DNA of 64,000 bases from Blautia sp. MSJ-19 (GTDB lineage Bacteria; Bacillota; Clostridia; Lachnospirales; Lachnospiraceae), in NCBI RefSeq assembly GCF_018918125.1, contig NZ_JAHLQA010000004.1:107336-171335 (forward strand), in the 5' to 3' direction. Of this stretch, positions 44,571-52,335 are shown piece after piece (position 1 is the stretch's first letter; every line of letters starts with the position of its first letter). The notes beneath the pieces are model-generated. The model was given only the letters and a program-made list of their open reading frames with translations, did no database searches and was not told the origin of the DNA. The translations under genes were made by a program, and so were the position numbers.

Positions 44571-44740
44571 ATGATACCCACGGATTGTTCCGTGCTGTGC
44601 ACTCTCACAATCCTACCCTCTATTCGCATATCGCGGGATTACCATCCCACTTTTATGCTCATATAGGGGCGGGGTCCAAGCTCTTTCATCCACATATGAG
44701 CAAGCTCATGTGGATTTAGATCTTTTCCCCCTGGTATCAT
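44571..44740. repeat. 170-bp element with 8-bp terminal inverted repeats, MITE-like or structured RNA
   Basis: The ends are ATGATACC (44571-44578) and GGTATCAT (44733-44740). Inside are three local hairpins: CACGG/CCGTG (44580-44595), GGGAT/ATCCC (about 44635-44650), and ATCCACA-TGAGC/GCTCA-TGTGGAT (about 44689-44717, with a two-base bulge). Flanks are GTTAT left and GTTAA right, close to a target duplication. It is the main content of the 362-base gap before pckA. No protein is coded. Copy number in the genome would tell what it is. Confidence 0.5.
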
Positions 44741-44782
44741 GTTAAAATATTATCATTTTTTTAAATTTTCACTGTTTTTTTA

Positions 44783-44810
44783 TTGCTTTTATTGATGAAT
44801 TATGTATAAT
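44783..44810 (+). promoter_or_regulatory. pckA promoter
   Basis: TTGCTT (44783-44788), 16-base spacer, TATAAT (44805-44810). A leader of about 85 bases follows with a small hairpin (AGAAG...CTTCT near 44820-44845) and a second (AGCCA/TGGCT near 44861-44879). Confidence 0.7.
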
Positions 44811-44902
44811 TAACTCTATGAGAAGTTGGTGGCATCCACTTCTTAGAGGTTAAAGAAGCCAGCATGTAGATGGCTCTATTAAAGAAGAGAGGTAAATGTA
44901 AG

Positions 44903-46507
44903 ATGGCAAAAATCGATTTAACTAAGTATGGCATCACAGGAACAACTGAAATTGTGTACAATCCTTCTTACGAAGTATTATTCGAGGAAGAGACCAAAGC
45001 AGGTCTTGAAGGATTTGAGGTAGGCCAGGAAACAGAACTTGGCGCTGTTAACGTAATGACAGGTATCTACACCGGACGTTCTCCTAAAGACAAATACATC
45101 GTTATGGATGAGAACTCCAAAGATACAGTTTGGTGGACTTCTGATGAATACAAAAACGACAACCATCCGGCTACTCAGGAAGCATGGACAGCTGTTAAAG
45201 ATCTTGCAAAGAAAGAACTTTCCAACAAGAGACTTTTCGTAGTTGATGCATTCTGCGGTGCTAACAAAGATACTCGTATGGCTATCCGTTTCATCGTTGA
45301 AGTTGCATGGCAGGCACATTTCGTAACAAACATGTTCATCAAACCAACAGCTGAAGAACTTGAAACATTCGAGCCAGACTTCATCGTATACAATGCTTCC
45401 AAAGCAAAAGTTACAAACTACAAAGAACTTGGTCTGAACTCTGAAACAGCTGTAATGTTCAACATTACTTCCAAAGAGCAGGTTATCATCAACACATGGT
45501 ACGGCGGAGAAATGAAAAAAGGTATGTTCTCTATGATGAACTACTTCCTTCCACTGAAAGGCATGGCTTCCATGCATTGCTCTGCAAACACAGATATGAA
45601 CGGAGAAAACACCGCTATCTTCTTCGGACTTTCCGGAACAGGTAAAACAACTCTTTCCACAGACCCGAAACGTCTCCTGATCGGTGATGACGAACACGGC
45701 TGGGATGACAACGGTGTATTCAACTTCGAAGGTGGATGCTACGCTAAGGTTATCAACCTTGACAAAGAATCTGAACCAGACATCTACAATGCAATCAAAC
45801 GTAACGCTCTTCTTGAGAACGTAACTGTTGATAAAGACGGAAAGATTGACTTCGCTGATAAGAGCGTAACAGAAAACACTCGTGTTTCCTACCCGATCGA
45901 CCACATCGAAAAAATCGTTCGCCCGATTTCTTCTGCACCGGCAGCTAAGAACGTTATCTTCCTGTCCGCAGATGCATTCGGCGTACTGCCGCCAGTATCT
46001 ATCCTGACACCAGAGCAGACACAGTACTACTTCCTGTCCGGATTCACAGCAAAACTTGCTGGTACAGAGCGTGGAATCACAGAGCCTACACCTACATTCT
46101 CAGCTTGCTTCGGCCAGGCATTCCTGGAACTGCATCCAACCAAATATGCAGAAGAACTTGTTAAGAAAATGGAAAAGAGCGGAGCAAAAGCTTACCTCGT
46201 TAACACAGGATGGAACGGAACCGGAAAACGTATCTCCATCAAAGATACCCGTGGTATCATCGATGCAATCCTGAACGGAGATATCCTGAAAGCTCCTACA
46301 AAGACAATTCCTTACTTCAACTTCGAAGTTCCTACAGAACTTCCAGGCGTTGACGCTGGAATCCTTGACCCACGTGACACATATGCAGATGCTGCACAGT
46401 GGGAAGAAAAAGCAAAAGATCTTGCTGCTAGATTTGTTAAGAACTTCGCTAAATACGAAGGAAATGCTGCAGGTAAAGCACTTGTTGCTGCTGGTCCTCA
46501 GGCATAA
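44903..46507 (+). CDS. pckA: Phosphoenolpyruvate carboxykinase (ATP)
   Basis: 534 residues. P-loop [16 protein letters not shown] near 240-255, metal/kinase-2 [20 protein letters not shown], substrate segment [10 protein letters not shown] near 58, and [17 protein letters not shown] near 435. In rumen and gut anaerobes the enzyme usually fixes CO2 onto PEP, making ATP on the way to succinate or anaplerosis. The codon use is strongly biased (AAC, GGT, CGT, TCC), unlike its neighbours, as expected of a highly expressed gene. Start at 44903 after GAGAGG; an earlier ATG at 44870 is unlikely. Confidence 0.97.
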   Translation: MAKIDLTKYGITGTTEIVYNPSYEVLFEEETKAGLEGFEVGQETELGAVNVMTGIYTGRSPKDKYIVMDENSKDTVWWTSDEYKNDNHPATQEAWTAVKDLAKKELSNKRLFVVDAFCGANKDTRMAIRFIVEVAWQAHFVTNMFIKPTAEELETFEPDFIVYNASKAKVTNYKELGLNSETAVMFNITSKEQVIINTWYGGEMKKGMFSMMNYFLPLKGMASMHCSANTDMNGENTAIFFGLSGTGKTTLSTDPKRLLIGDDEHGWDDNGVFNFEGGCYAKVINLDKESEPDIYNAIKRNALLENVTVDKDGKIDFADKSVTENTRVSYPIDHIEKIVRPISSAPAAKNVIFLSADAFGVLPPVSILTPEQTQYYFLSGFTAKLAGTERGITEPTPTFSACFGQAFLELHPTKYAEELVKKMEKSGAKAYLVNTGWNGTGKRISIKDTRGIIDAILNGDILKAPTKTIPYFNFEVPTELPGVDAGILDPRDTYADAAQWEEKAKDLAARFVKNFAKYEGNAAGKALVAAGPQA

Positions 46508-46531
46508 TTTCATAACTGATAGCAAAACCCA

Positions 46532-46565
46532 GGGGCTGCCGTTTAACGACAGCCCCATAATTTTT
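46532..46565 (+). terminator. pckA terminator
   Basis: GGGGCTG (46532-46538) and CAGCCCC (46550-46556) with inner CGTT/AACG pairing, followed by ATAATTTTT. Confidence 0.9.
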
Positions 46566-46633
46566 ATCCCTGTAAACAGGATAAAATATTTTAAATATGA
46601 AAAAGAAAATACTATGAAATGAGATGATAACAC

Positions 46634-48439
46634 ATGAGTTGGTATAACGAAGCTATTTTTTATCACATTTATCCATTAGGTCTTACCGGTGCTCCAAAAC
46701 AGAATGAATACACAGAACCGGTACATCGCCTGAACACTCTTCTTCCATGGATCGACCATATCAAAGCGATCGGATGCACTGCCCTGTACATCGGACCTCT
46801 CTTCGAAAGTGTCGGACATGGATACGAAACCACTGATTATAAAAAACTGGATTCCCGTCTTGGAACCAATGACGATCTGACTGCTTTTGTCAAAGCATGT
46901 CATGAAAAAGGCATCAAGGTAATCTTTGACGGTGTATTCAACCACACAGGACGTGATTTCTTTGCATTTAAAGATATTCAGCAGAACCGTGAGAACTCCA
47001 GATATCTGAACTGGTACTGTAATGTCAATTTCTTGGGAAACAACGAATACAATGACGGATTTTCCTATGACAACTGGGGCGGATACAATCTGCTTGTTAA
47101 ATTAAATCAGCGTAATTCGGAAGTACAGAATTATATCTGTGATGTGATCCGTTTCTGGGTTTCTGAGTTTGATGTTGATGGAATCCGTCTGGATGCCGCT
47201 GATGTCCTGGATTTTGATTTCATGCGTGCACTCCGCCGTACTGCCGAGGAAGTCAAACCTGATTTCTGGCTGATGGGGGAAGTGATTCACGGTGATTACA
47301 GCCGCTGGGTAAACGGCGAGACACTGCACAGTGTCACAAACTATGCACTGCACAAAGCTCTTTACAGTGGCCATAATGACCATAATTATTTCGAGATTGC
47401 TCATACCGTGAAATATCTCCAGAACATGGGAAATCTTACTCTGTACAACTTTGTCGATAACCACGATGTAGAGCGAATCTATACAAAACTGTCCAATAAA
47501 GCGCATTTTAATCCAGTTCATGTACTTCTTTATACTCTTCCTGGAGTTCCAAGTATCTATTATGGTTCTGAGTTTGGAATTGAAGGACGCAAGGAACGTT
47601 CTTCCGACGACAGCCTGAGACCTGCCCTGGATCTTGCAGACTACGCAAATGCGAAAGAAACAAATCCATGTACAGCTTTGGTTGCCGCTCTTGGAAAGAT
47701 CAGACAGAATATCCCTGCTCTCAACTACGGAAGTTATGCAGAACTGCAGCTTACCAACCGCCAGTTTGCATTTGCACGTGACCTGGATGGTGTCCGTGTG
47801 ATCGTAACTGTCAACAATGACGATAACGATGCCTGGATGAATCTCCCTGCCGGAAATGCTTCAGAATATGTTGGTACCCTAACCGGACAGAAAGTTACTG
47901 TCGAAGGTGGACGCATCAATGTATCTGTGGGTGCAAACAGCGGTGAAATTTGGGTACCTGCCGGTGATCTTGAAGAATATCAGCCATTTAAGGCCGAATT
48001 CTCAGCAAAGGCTGAAATTCCAAAAGCTGAATCTGTAGAAGAAGCTGGTGCTCTGACAGAAAAAGAAACTATTTCAGAGGATCAGAGTGCAGCACAGGAA
48101 ACTGATGCAGAAAAAGCTTCCATTAAAGAAATCATCAGTACAGAAGAAACTGTTAGATCAACGGAAGAAGAGGCTGACGAAACCACAGATACAAACATTG
48201 TACAGGAAACTGCTGCTACCGAAGAGCCTCTTGCTACAACCGAAGAAAACTCCGTGGAAAAAGAGACCATCAAAGTTGATCCGAACAAATCTCCGGAAGA
48301 TATGACTGTCGAAGAGCTTCAGGCTGCCATCCTCGCGAAGATGGCAAACAACGGACCAGTTACCGACCAGATGAAGAAGACTGTCTATGACAACATCTGG
48401 CACGACTCACTTGTAAACTGGATCAAGAGTTTCCGCTGA
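46634..48439 (+). CDS. GH13 alpha-amylase-family enzyme with acidic C-terminal extension
   Basis: 601 residues without signal peptide. GH13 motifs: DGVFNHTG near 98, DGIRLDAADV near 183 (nucleophile Asp), MGEVIHGD near 217 (acid Glu) and FVDNHDVE near 275. The C-terminal beta domain ends about 440. Residues 455-545 are an acidic, Thr/Ser/Glu-rich stretch (EKETISEDQSAAQETDAEK), followed by a compact helical end (MTVEELQAAILAKMANNGPV). Family members of this cytoplasmic type cleave maltodextrins; the tail has no known role and is unusual for a cytoplasmic enzyme. Confidence 0.9.
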   Translation: MSWYNEAIFYHIYPLGLTGAPKQNEYTEPVHRLNTLLPWIDHIKAIGCTALYIGPLFESVGHGYETTDYKKLDSRLGTNDDLTAFVKACHEKGIKVIFDGVFNHTGRDFFAFKDIQQNRENSRYLNWYCNVNFLGNNEYNDGFSYDNWGGYNLLVKLNQRNSEVQNYICDVIRFWVSEFDVDGIRLDAADVLDFDFMRALRRTAEEVKPDFWLMGEVIHGDYSRWVNGETLHSVTNYALHKALYSGHNDHNYFEIAHTVKYLQNMGNLTLYNFVDNHDVERIYTKLSNKAHFNPVHVLLYTLPGVPSIYYGSEFGIEGRKERSSDDSLRPALDLADYANAKETNPCTALVAALGKIRQNIPALNYGSYAELQLTNRQFAFARDLDGVRVIVTVNNDDNDAWMNLPAGNASEYVGTLTGQKVTVEGGRINVSVGANSGEIWVPAGDLEEYQPFKAEFSAKAEIPKAESVEEAGALTEKETISEDQSAAQETDAEKASIKEIISTEETVRSTEEEADETTDTNIVQETAATEEPLATTEENSVEKETIKVDPNKSPEDMTVEELQAAILAKMANNGPVTDQMKKTVYDNIWHDSLVNWIKSFR

Positions 48440-48461
48440 TTCATATCATAAAAAACATACT

Positions 48462-48708
48462 GCATCGGAATCTCTTTAGCCTTTATTCTCGGTGCCCGTT
48501 TAAGACAAATTACTAAAAATCAACATCGGAAATCCGAAGTTACTTCTTATTCGGGGCATATTTGTTTTACATTGCTAAATTTCGACATCGGAATTTTAGT
48601 TTTATCCCTTAATCGAGGAAAATCAGTATTAAATCGATAAAGTGTGGCATCGGAGAATGTAAGTTTCCGTTAGATCGATGAAATCTTTTTCATACAATTT
48701 ACTTCACA
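48462..48708. repeat. Four degenerate tandem repeats of 61-62 nt
   Basis: CATCGGA occurs at 48463, 48524, 48586 and 48648 (steps of 61, 62, 62). Each copy has further conserved blocks: about 26 nt on, TTATTCTCGG / TTATTCGGGG / TTAATCGAGG / TAGATCGATG; and about 48 nt on, ATTACTAAA / ATTGCTAAA / ATCGATAAA, weak in copy four. Between them the copies differ widely. No ORF. A bidirectional hairpin terminator follows directly. Confidence 0.65.
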
Positions 48709-48711
48709 ACG

Positions 48712-48757
48712 AAAGAGGAGCAACTCACACATCATTTTGTGTGACTGCTCCTCTTTT
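48712..48757. terminator. Strong hairpin terminator after the repeats
   Basis: AAAGAGGAGCA (48712-48722) and TGCTCCTCTTT (48746-48756) with inner CTCACAC/GTGTGA pairing, followed by TTTCACTTTTTATTTT on the plus strand. It stops the amylase transcript after it has run through the 62-nt repeats, and would block convergent transcription too. Confidence 0.85.
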
Positions 48758-48783
48758 CACTTTTTATTTTATGGAGGTCAAAC

Positions 48784-48812
48784 GGATATTCACAATCCGC
48801 TTGACTACTTGC
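48784..48812. repeat. 29-bp repeat, copy 2
   Basis: GATATTCACAATCCGCTT plus CTACTTGCT, matching 25 of 29 bases of 38902-38930. In this copy the sequence is extended into a 10-bp hairpin (TCAAGCGGAT/ATCCGTTTGA on the minus strand) and could serve as the 3' end of the ECF transporter mRNA. Confidence 0.55.
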
Positions 48813-48890
48813 TCATGACCAAATAACTGCTCCACAGTTTTGTTAAAAATTCTTATCTGCACATATGTTCTACATCTCTACAGATGTTTC

Positions 48891-49505
48891 CTACGCTGCT
48901 TTGTTATGCACATTCCCGGTCAGTCTCTGTCTCAGTTCTCCACTGAGCATTGTCACAAATACACTGACTACAAATACAGAAATACATCTGTCCAGATAAT
49001 CTGTCAGGAACTGTACTGCAAAAATGCTTCCCGTCAGTCCAAGTGGTGTTCTGGAAAGAAGCTGTACCAGAATGGAAGATCCTGAAGAAGTGACGCCTCC
49101 AAATAATACTGCATTGATTACAGAACTCACAATGGTTCCCGGAACCGTGATCAAAGCTGCCGCAAACAACACTTTTGCTTTCTTTACGGATAACTTACGA
49201 AAAACAAGTCCGCTCATGATACCGGTAATGATTCCTACCGGTGCAAAATACAGAGAATAGATGTCTACTGTCATTCCCATAAAGATTCCACTGATCAGAT
49301 TCGGCAGCATACCGAACCATGGACCAAGAACGGCTCCTGTCAGAATCGTTCCGATACTGTCCAGATAAATCGGCAGTTTCATAAACAGTGCGATCTGACC
49401 ACCGACAATATTAATTCCTACCGCAAGCGCTACCAGACAGATCTGATACGCATTGATCCTGTTACCTGTGTGAACTTTTTTGTTTCTTTCCATTGTTGTC
49501 TTCAT
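48891..49505 (-). CDS. ECF transporter substrate-binding S component
   Basis: 204 residues, about six membrane helices. After a short cytoplasmic lead comes INAYQICLVALAVGINIVGG, then YLDSIGTILTGAVLGPWFGM and PNLISGIFMGMTVDIYSLYF, typical of ECF S subunits. It lies 12 bases after a nucleoside hydrolase gene, so the ligand is probably a nucleoside or nucleobase. No EcfA/EcfT genes are in the window; it should share the cell's common energy module. Confidence 0.87.
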   Translation of the reverse strand: MKTTMERNKKVHTGNRINAYQICLVALAVGINIVGGQIALFMKLPIYLDSIGTILTGAVLGPWFGMLPNLISGIFMGMTVDIYSLYFAPVGIITGIMSGLVFRKLSVKKAKVLFAAALITVPGTIVSSVINAVLFGGVTSSGSSILVQLLSRTPLGLTGSIFAVQFLTDYLDRCISVFVVSVFVTMLSGELRQRLTGNVHNKAA

Positions 49506-49517
49506 CCTGTCACCTCT

Positions 49518-50501
49518 TTACAGCTCATGCAGAAGTTTTAACTCTTCTTTTTTCCATCTGCTTCCGTCTTTTTTTCTGAGTACCCGTTCCATAAAGAATG
49601 CAAAAAATCTCTCAGAATCTGTATCTGTAAGAATTCTGCTGTTCGGTTCTTTTTTCCAGAAGTCCATGGAGTCTACAACCGTCTGCCCACGACAGAGTCC
49701 GTCGGTTGCAACTGCTGTAAAGCTGTCAAACCCATCACACATGGAGCGGTCAATAAAATATGCCACTGCCAAAGGATCGTTGATCACGCAGCCAATAATA
49801 CCTTCCTGTTCCCAGTGAAAATCCATATAAAATCCTGTGATCTTACGGATAAATTCTCCCGTTTCCGAATCCAGACGACACATATATTCCAGCCTGTTCG
49901 GTGTCAGAACAATCTCTCTCGTCACATCCAGCCCGATCATATGAATCTTGCTTCCTGCTTTCGCAAAAAGATCATACACAACTGCAGCTGCATCCGGATC
50001 ACACCAGTAGTTGTATTCCGCTACCGGCGAACAGTTTCCATGACTTTTGAAACTTCCTCCCATGGAAACAAGCTCTTCTACATTGCCAATCAGCTCCGGC
50101 TTCCTGGAAAATACTTTTGCCAGATTTGTCATCGGCCCAAGTGCGATAATAGAAATTTTTTCTCTTTCCAGAAGTTCTGTCAGGAAATCAACGGCATTCT
50201 GCTGTTCGCATTCCCCTTCTACTTCCGGGAGAAAACTTTCTCCAAGACCATCCATCCCGTGGGTGTCCTTCGCATCAATGTATTTTTCCCGAAGCGGAAC
50301 CGCTTCTCCGATATAAACCGGGATATCCAGTCTATTAAGCTGTTTCAGTACCTTTCTTGCATTTGCAGCTCCCATGTCAGACGGCACATTGCCGGATACT
50401 GTTGTAATTGCCAGAATATCAAGTTCCGGAGAATTCACAGCAAGCATGATTGCAAGTGCATCGTCAATTCCCGGATCACAGTCTATGATAATTTTGCACA
50501 T
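49518..50501 (-). CDS. Inosine/uridine-preferring nucleoside hydrolase
   Basis: 327 residues from MCKIIIDCDPGIDDALAI. The DCDPGIDDA loop supplies the Ca2+ and catalytic Asp; NVPSDMGAANARKVL, THGMDGLG, SMGGS and INDPLAVAYFID are further family motifs. It cleaves ribonucleosides to base plus ribose. Start at 50501 follows GGAAAGG; a longer frame to 50573 has no RBS and would run through the leader. Operon with the ECF S component. Confidence 0.93.
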   Translation of the reverse strand: MCKIIIDCDPGIDDALAIMLAVNSPELDILAITTVSGNVPSDMGAANARKVLKQLNRLDIPVYIGEAVPLREKYIDAKDTHGMDGLGESFLPEVEGECEQQNAVDFLTELLEREKISIIALGPMTNLAKVFSRKPELIGNVEELVSMGGSFKSHGNCSPVAEYNYWCDPDAAAVVYDLFAKAGSKIHMIGLDVTREIVLTPNRLEYMCRLDSETGEFIRKITGFYMDFHWEQEGIIGCVINDPLAVAYFIDRSMCDGFDSFTAVATDGLCRGQTVVDSMDFWKKEPNSRILTDTDSERFFAFFMERVLRKKDGSRWKKEELKLLHEL

Positions 50502-50630
50502 AAAAAAACTTCCAACCTTTCCTTCTTCTACGAGAATTTCTATTAAAAAATCCTCCACAGAAAAAGGCATCAACGATCGGAAGATACCTGAAAAGACCTA
50601 GTTTTTTATACTGGGAGGGTTTCGAACCAG

Positions 50631-50672
50631 TTATGAAATTTATAAAGTTTTTCATAAAACTTACTTATGAAA
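50631..50672. promoter_or_regulatory. Three TTATGAAA/TTTCATAA half-sites in the nucleoside-hydrolase leader
   Basis: TTATGAAA at 50631-50638, TTTCATAA at 50650-50657 and TTATGAAA at 50665-50672. The last two form an inverted repeat with a seven-base spacer just downstream of the -10 box, a good place for a repressor. The regulator is not in the window. Confidence 0.5.
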
Positions 50673-50680
50673 CTTTCTGT

Positions 50681-50709
50681 AGTATAACAAAAGAATCTCC
50701 GGAATGCAA
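50681..50709 (-). promoter_or_regulatory. Nucleoside hydrolase promoter, nested in a terminator
   Basis: TTGCAT (50704-50709 on minus), 17-base spacer, TATACT (50681-50686). The -35 box lies inside the 3' arm of the terminator of the AAA ATPase gene. Confidence 0.75.
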
Positions 50710-50730
50710 GACCCTTTTTGCATCCCGGAG
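50697..50730 (-). terminator. Terminator of the AAA ATPase gene
   Basis: Minus strand CTCCGGGATGCAA pairs with TTGCATTCCGGAG (50718-50730 and 50697-50709), with one G-T pair, then ATTCTTTTG. Confidence 0.8.
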
Positions 50731-50762
50731 TAAATTCTCGAAATAGAATCCTGAGATAATTT

Positions 50763-52247
50763 TTATTCAAATAATTTCTTTACCATCTCTGCATCAAAGG
50801 TTACAGAAGATACATGATTTACTTCAATCTGGTATAACGCATTGGCCGCAATATGCTCTGCCGCCTGCTCAAGATCACGGATACCGGTTGTATCTGCAAA
50901 CTGCTCAATCACTGCATCAAGTCCGTCCGGAGCCACCACACACTCTTCCGCTTTGAGGCTCATACGTTTCAGAACTTTCGGAAGTGCAAATTTAGAAAAG
51001 ATAACTTTCTTTTCTTCTGCTGTATAATCCGGAAGTTCAATGACCGCAAAACGGGACATCAAAGGAGCACTGATCTGTGCTTTGTCGTTGGCTGTCGCAA
51101 TCGGATAAACACCGACAGTCGGAACCATACATTCCATATAGTTATCTGTAAATCCAAGGTTATCAAGAAGTGTCAGAAGCACATCCGCCGGGTTACCGTT
51201 TCCCTTGCCGTTGGTTGCCTTATCCAGCTCATTGATGATAAATACCAGATTGGACTCACCTGCCATAGAAAATGCTTCCATGATAATTCCAGGCTTTGCG
51301 TTGGCATATACACGAGAACTTCCTGTAAGCTGTTCCGGGTCGTTAATGGAGCTCATATCCAGTGTTGTCCACGGAAGTTTCAGGATACGAGCTACCGCAT
51401 AGGCAATCTGAGATTTACCGGTTCCGGCAGGGCCAACCAGAAGCAGTCCATATGCCGGAAGTGTATGGGTACGGTTGATCTGAATGATCGTCTCGATGAT
51501 TCTCTGTTTTACCTTTTCCATTCCATAAAGTTCTTCGTCCAGAATGCGGCGTGCTTCCACCGGATCAATGGATTCAAAGTAGTTATTCTTCCACTGAATG
51601 TTCATCATAATGGACAGTGCTCTCTGTGCATGTCTGCGTTCTTCCTGAGATACTTCATGTGATCTTGCAACCGCAAGGTTTCTTCTTGCCCAGAGACGGA
51701 TGTTATCCGGCATGGTTCTTCCTGCACAGGTCATGAAGTCAGTGATGCTCTGAATACTGGTCAGCTTCATATCATCGCCGTCTTCGTCTTCCTCATCTCC
51801 CTCAGGAAGTTCTGTCGGTGCATTACTTGCAAGGAGACGTTCAATCATGAACTGCAGGAACCCATCCTCTGCAGACAGTTTTCCACCACCGCCAAAAGCA
51901 GTCTCGCGGATCTTATATACTGCATACCCTTCCGCTGTATTCTGTCCGGATAATCGTACACTGATATAGTTTTCGCCAAGCCATTTCACAAGACTTACAA
52001 AGCGAGCATCAATCTTGAGGATGTCTGCCGGAAAAACACCATCCTCTTCTTTGAACTCAAAAGAAGATTTCTGGTTCGGATTGGAAAAGACACCACAGGA
52101 ATGGTGTTTCCACTGACGGCTCTTATTCTCAATGATCAGGATCGGTTTCTCCGGTGACGGTACTTTTTCGTTTGACTGAAATGTTGTGTAAGTACATTCC
52201 GGATCTTTCTTTTCTGTTTTGCTGTTGCTGAAATCAAATACTGGCAT
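50763..52247 (-). CDS. Lon-like AAA+ ATPase without protease domain
   Basis: 494 residues. The first ~230 residues hold a Cys/His-poor N-domain with an acidic loop EGDEEDEDGDD. From ~245: DEELYGMEKVKQRIIETIIQ (as in Lon), Walker A LVGPAGTGKSQIA near 275, GSSRVYANAKPGIIMEAFSM (like the Lon central loop), Walker B LVFIINELDKATNG near 335, sensor 1 PIATANDK near 375 and sensor 2 GIRDLEQAAEHI near 460. No Lon Ser-Lys protease domain follows. It stands alone, and the ATP-driven target is unknown. Confidence 0.8.
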   Translation of the reverse strand: MPVFDFSNSKTEKKDPECTYTTFQSNEKVPSPEKPILIIENKSRQWKHHSCGVFSNPNQKSSFEFKEEDGVFPADILKIDARFVSLVKWLGENYISVRLSGQNTAEGYAVYKIRETAFGGGGKLSAEDGFLQFMIERLLASNAPTELPEGDEEDEDGDDMKLTSIQSITDFMTCAGRTMPDNIRLWARRNLAVARSHEVSQEERRHAQRALSIMMNIQWKNNYFESIDPVEARRILDEELYGMEKVKQRIIETIIQINRTHTLPAYGLLLVGPAGTGKSQIAYAVARILKLPWTTLDMSSINDPEQLTGSSRVYANAKPGIIMEAFSMAGESNLVFIINELDKATNGKGNGNPADVLLTLLDNLGFTDNYMECMVPTVGVYPIATANDKAQISAPLMSRFAVIELPDYTAEEKKVIFSKFALPKVLKRMSLKAEECVVAPDGLDAVIEQFADTTGIRDLEQAAEHIAANALYQIEVNHVSSVTFDAEMVKKLFE

Positions 52248-52335
52248 AATAAACTGCTACTCCTCTTTTATTGTTTGTATTATTGCAATGACTGATTTTA
52301 CAGTCACATTTCTCATTACTGCGGACAGTGTATCA

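Noticed and set aside
44820..44902. Riboswitch in the pckA leader
   Set aside because: Two small weak hairpins only; no conserved riboswitch core could be recognised.
44978..46666. Long minus-strand ORFs opposite pckA
   Set aside because: Arise from the strong codon bias of pckA; composition (Cys/Phe-rich) is not protein-like.
50590..50640. GGTTCGAAACC on the minus strand, like the T-loop of a tRNA
   Set aside because: The flanking bases cannot form a five-base T-stem or acceptor stem, and no anticodon arm lies in range; chance match.
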